Source of the DNA: JBFMHP01 sp964557295
GTDB lineage: Bacteria > Pseudomonadota > Gammaproteobacteria > RBG-16-57-12
Direction: 5' to 3'
NCBI GenBank assembly: GCA_964557295.1
Contig: CAZKZP010000014.1
Span: 1 to 64,000, forward strand
Length of the DNA stretch: 64,000 nucleotides
Position numbers and translations under genes: made by a program. A model generated the notes under the pieces. It did no database searches and was not told where the DNA came from. It saw nothing but the letters and a program-made list of their open reading frames with translations. This document shows positions 62,735-64,000 of this stretch, one piece after another (within the stretch, counting starts at the first letter, position 1; every line of letters begins with the position of its first letter).

Positions 62735-64000
62735 TTACCGATGCCCGCTCTCCAATCCCGCCGCGACCATCTCCACGGCCTTGAAGATCGCCCGGCCCTT
62801 GTTCATGGTCTCCAGCCATTCGTTGCGCGGCACCGAATCGTAGACCACGCCGGCGCCGGCCTGGATGTGCAGCTGGCCGTCCTTGATCACGGCGGTGCGG
62901 ATGGCGATGGCGGTATCCATGTTGCCGGTCCAGGAGAGATAACCCACCGCGCCGGCATACACGCCGCGTTTGACCGGCTCCAGTTCGTCGATGATCTCCA
63001 TGGCGCGGATCTTCGGCGCGCCGCTCACGGTGCCGGCGGGGAAGGTGGCGCGCAACACGTCGATGGCGCTCAAGCCCGCTTGCAGTTCGCCGACCACATT
63101 CGAGACGATGTGCATCACATGCGAATACCGCTCGATCACCATCTGCTCGGTGACCTTCACCGAGCCGGTCTTGGCCACGCGGCCGGCGTCGTTGCGGCCC
63201 AGATCGATCAACATCAGATGTTCGGCGCGCTCCTTGGGATCGGCCAGCAGCTCCTGCTCCCAGGCCAGATCTTCCTCCTCGGTGCGGCCGCGCGGGCGCG
63301 TGCCGGCGATCGGCCGCACCGTGACCGCGCCNNNNNNNNNNGTAATACAGGCTGCACGCAGCGGGTAAGGAGAACGCGCCATGGAAACCGTCGGTCTCGG
63401 TCTTTTCTACGAAGACCTGCCGGTCGGGCGGCGGTTCAAGACGATCGGCCGCACCGTGACCGCGCCCTCTTCCAGCCGCACCAGGATCTCCGGCGAGGAA
63501 CCGACGATGTGAAAATCATCCAGATCGAGGAAAAACATGTACGGGGAGGGATTGATGCTGCGCAGGGCGCGATAGAGATCCAGCGGCCGGGCGCGAAATG
63601 GGATCGACAAACGTTGCGACAACACCACCTGCATCACGTCGCCTTCGACGATGTAGTCCTTGATCCGCTCCACCGCCGCCTCGAAACCCTCCTGGGTGAA
63701 GCCGGAGATGAAGTGCGATTCGTCGATCTTCTCCGCCGGCGGTGACTTCTCGCGCGGCAGGGCGTCGCCCATCTGCGCCACCAGCTTGTTCAAACGGCGC
63801 TCGGCCACGGCGCACCCGTCGGGACGCGCGAGATCGGCGTGCACAATCACGAAGAGCTTGCCGCTGAGGTTGTCGAACACCACCACCTCTTCGGAGACCA
63901 TCAGCAGGATATCGGGATTCTTCAGCGGATCGGGCTTGGGACAGACCGCCAGCCGCGGCTCGATGTAGCGCACGGTGTCGTAACCGAAATAACCGACCAG
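62735..64000 (-). CDS. trpE: anthranilate synthase component I (5' partial, interrupted by a chimeric segment)
   Basis: Makes anthranilate from chorismate. The N-terminus lies beyond 64000. Conserved chorismate-binding parts are present: DVMQVVLSQRL, NPSPYMFFLDLDD, IVGSSPEILVRLEEGAVTVRPI, AGTRPRGRTEEED, LIDLGRNDAGRVA and FPAGTVSGAPKIRAMEIID. The C-terminus is at 62735. A 135-bp stretch (63332-63466) containing ten N and a foreign piece interrupts it. Removing those 135 bp restores an uninterrupted frame exactly at GAVTVRPI, so the real gene is probably intact. Confidence 0.93.
63332..63341. other. assembly gap (10 N) inside trpE
   Basis: Ten N directly after one copy of a 25-bp sequence (63307-63331) that recurs at 63442-63466. 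Marks the joint of a chimeric scaffold. Confidence 0.95.
63342..63466 (+). pseudogene. foreign fragment with the start of a MaoC-like dehydratase gene
   Basis: On the plus strand an SD AAGGAG (63367-63372) is followed eight bases later by ATG (63381). The encoded start, METVGLGLFYEDLPVGRRF then KTIGRTVT, is typical of MaoC-like hydratases. The frame then runs into antisense trpE. The fragment appears to be joined by mistake through the 25-bp shared sequence, so it is probably not a gene at this place. Confidence 0.7.

Noticed and set aside
1..64000. CRISPR array, prophage or integrase
   Set aside because: No regularly spaced repeats, cas genes, phage structural genes, integrases or transposases seen on either strand.

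Overview
The window looks like a gammaproteobacterial draft or metagenome-assembled chromosome. Supporting signs are ubiquinone synthesis (Coq7), a Vfr/CRP-type regulator, E. coli-type SpeD, a complete Ccm system, TGTAGGAGC-type REP elements, and the order tyrS - M23 peptidase - anmK - (gltA) - erpA - DUF6776 - argC, which I remember from pseudomonads. Four blocks of exactly ten N (812-821, 7083-7092, 59524-59533, 63332-63341) are scaffold placeholders. Each one lies inside a gene (tyrS, citrate synthase, a DUF1839 gene, trpE).

Layout. 1-600: leader and three tandem promoters of an rRNA operon that runs off the left edge on the minus strand. 597-10564: housekeeping genes plus a response regulator / CheC / diguanylate cyclase operon. 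10599-41919: about 31 kb almost entirely devoted to c-type cytochromes. I count 25 CXXCH haem motifs in eight proteins. This block holds two triheme class-I-like cytochromes separated by an A10 tract, a pentaheme and a tetraheme cytochrome of the type seen in OmcE-like nanowires, three triheme c7-like cytochromes, a haem-containing diguanylate cyclase, four NHL propeller lipoproteins, two further propeller proteins, a cupredoxin lipoprotein, a 581-residue outer-membrane barrel candidate, a SurA-like isomerase, a porin, the full System I maturation set ccmABCDEFGHI, and a separate System II-like ResB/CcsA pair. 42003-54582: tRNA-Gln, rpsI-rplM, an ABC exporter, redox and quinone genes, methionine salvage with spermidine synthesis, CRP, and trpGDC. 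54685-62645: a compact minus-strand cluster (tandem hydrolase, GH2 enzyme, DUF1839, amino acid:carrier-protein ligase, acyl-CoA dehydrogenase homologue, carrier protein). It sits between trpE and trpG and looks like a small aminoacyl-thioester biosynthetic pathway. 62735-64000: trpE, 5'-truncated by the window edge and interrupted by a chimeric piece.

How it works together (inference). The cytochrome block reads as a self-contained module for moving electrons across the cell envelope. Dedicated haem-attachment machinery serves periplasmic triheme carriers, an outer-membrane barrel, and surface multihaem proteins that may polymerise. Propeller lipoproteins and a prolyl isomerase would help assembly, and a haem-based c-di-GMP enzyme would couple redox state to lifestyle. 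The carrier-protein cluster is the second region of real interest. An amino acid activated on a stand-alone carrier protein next to a flavin dehydrogenase homologue suggests an uncharacterised small-molecule pathway.
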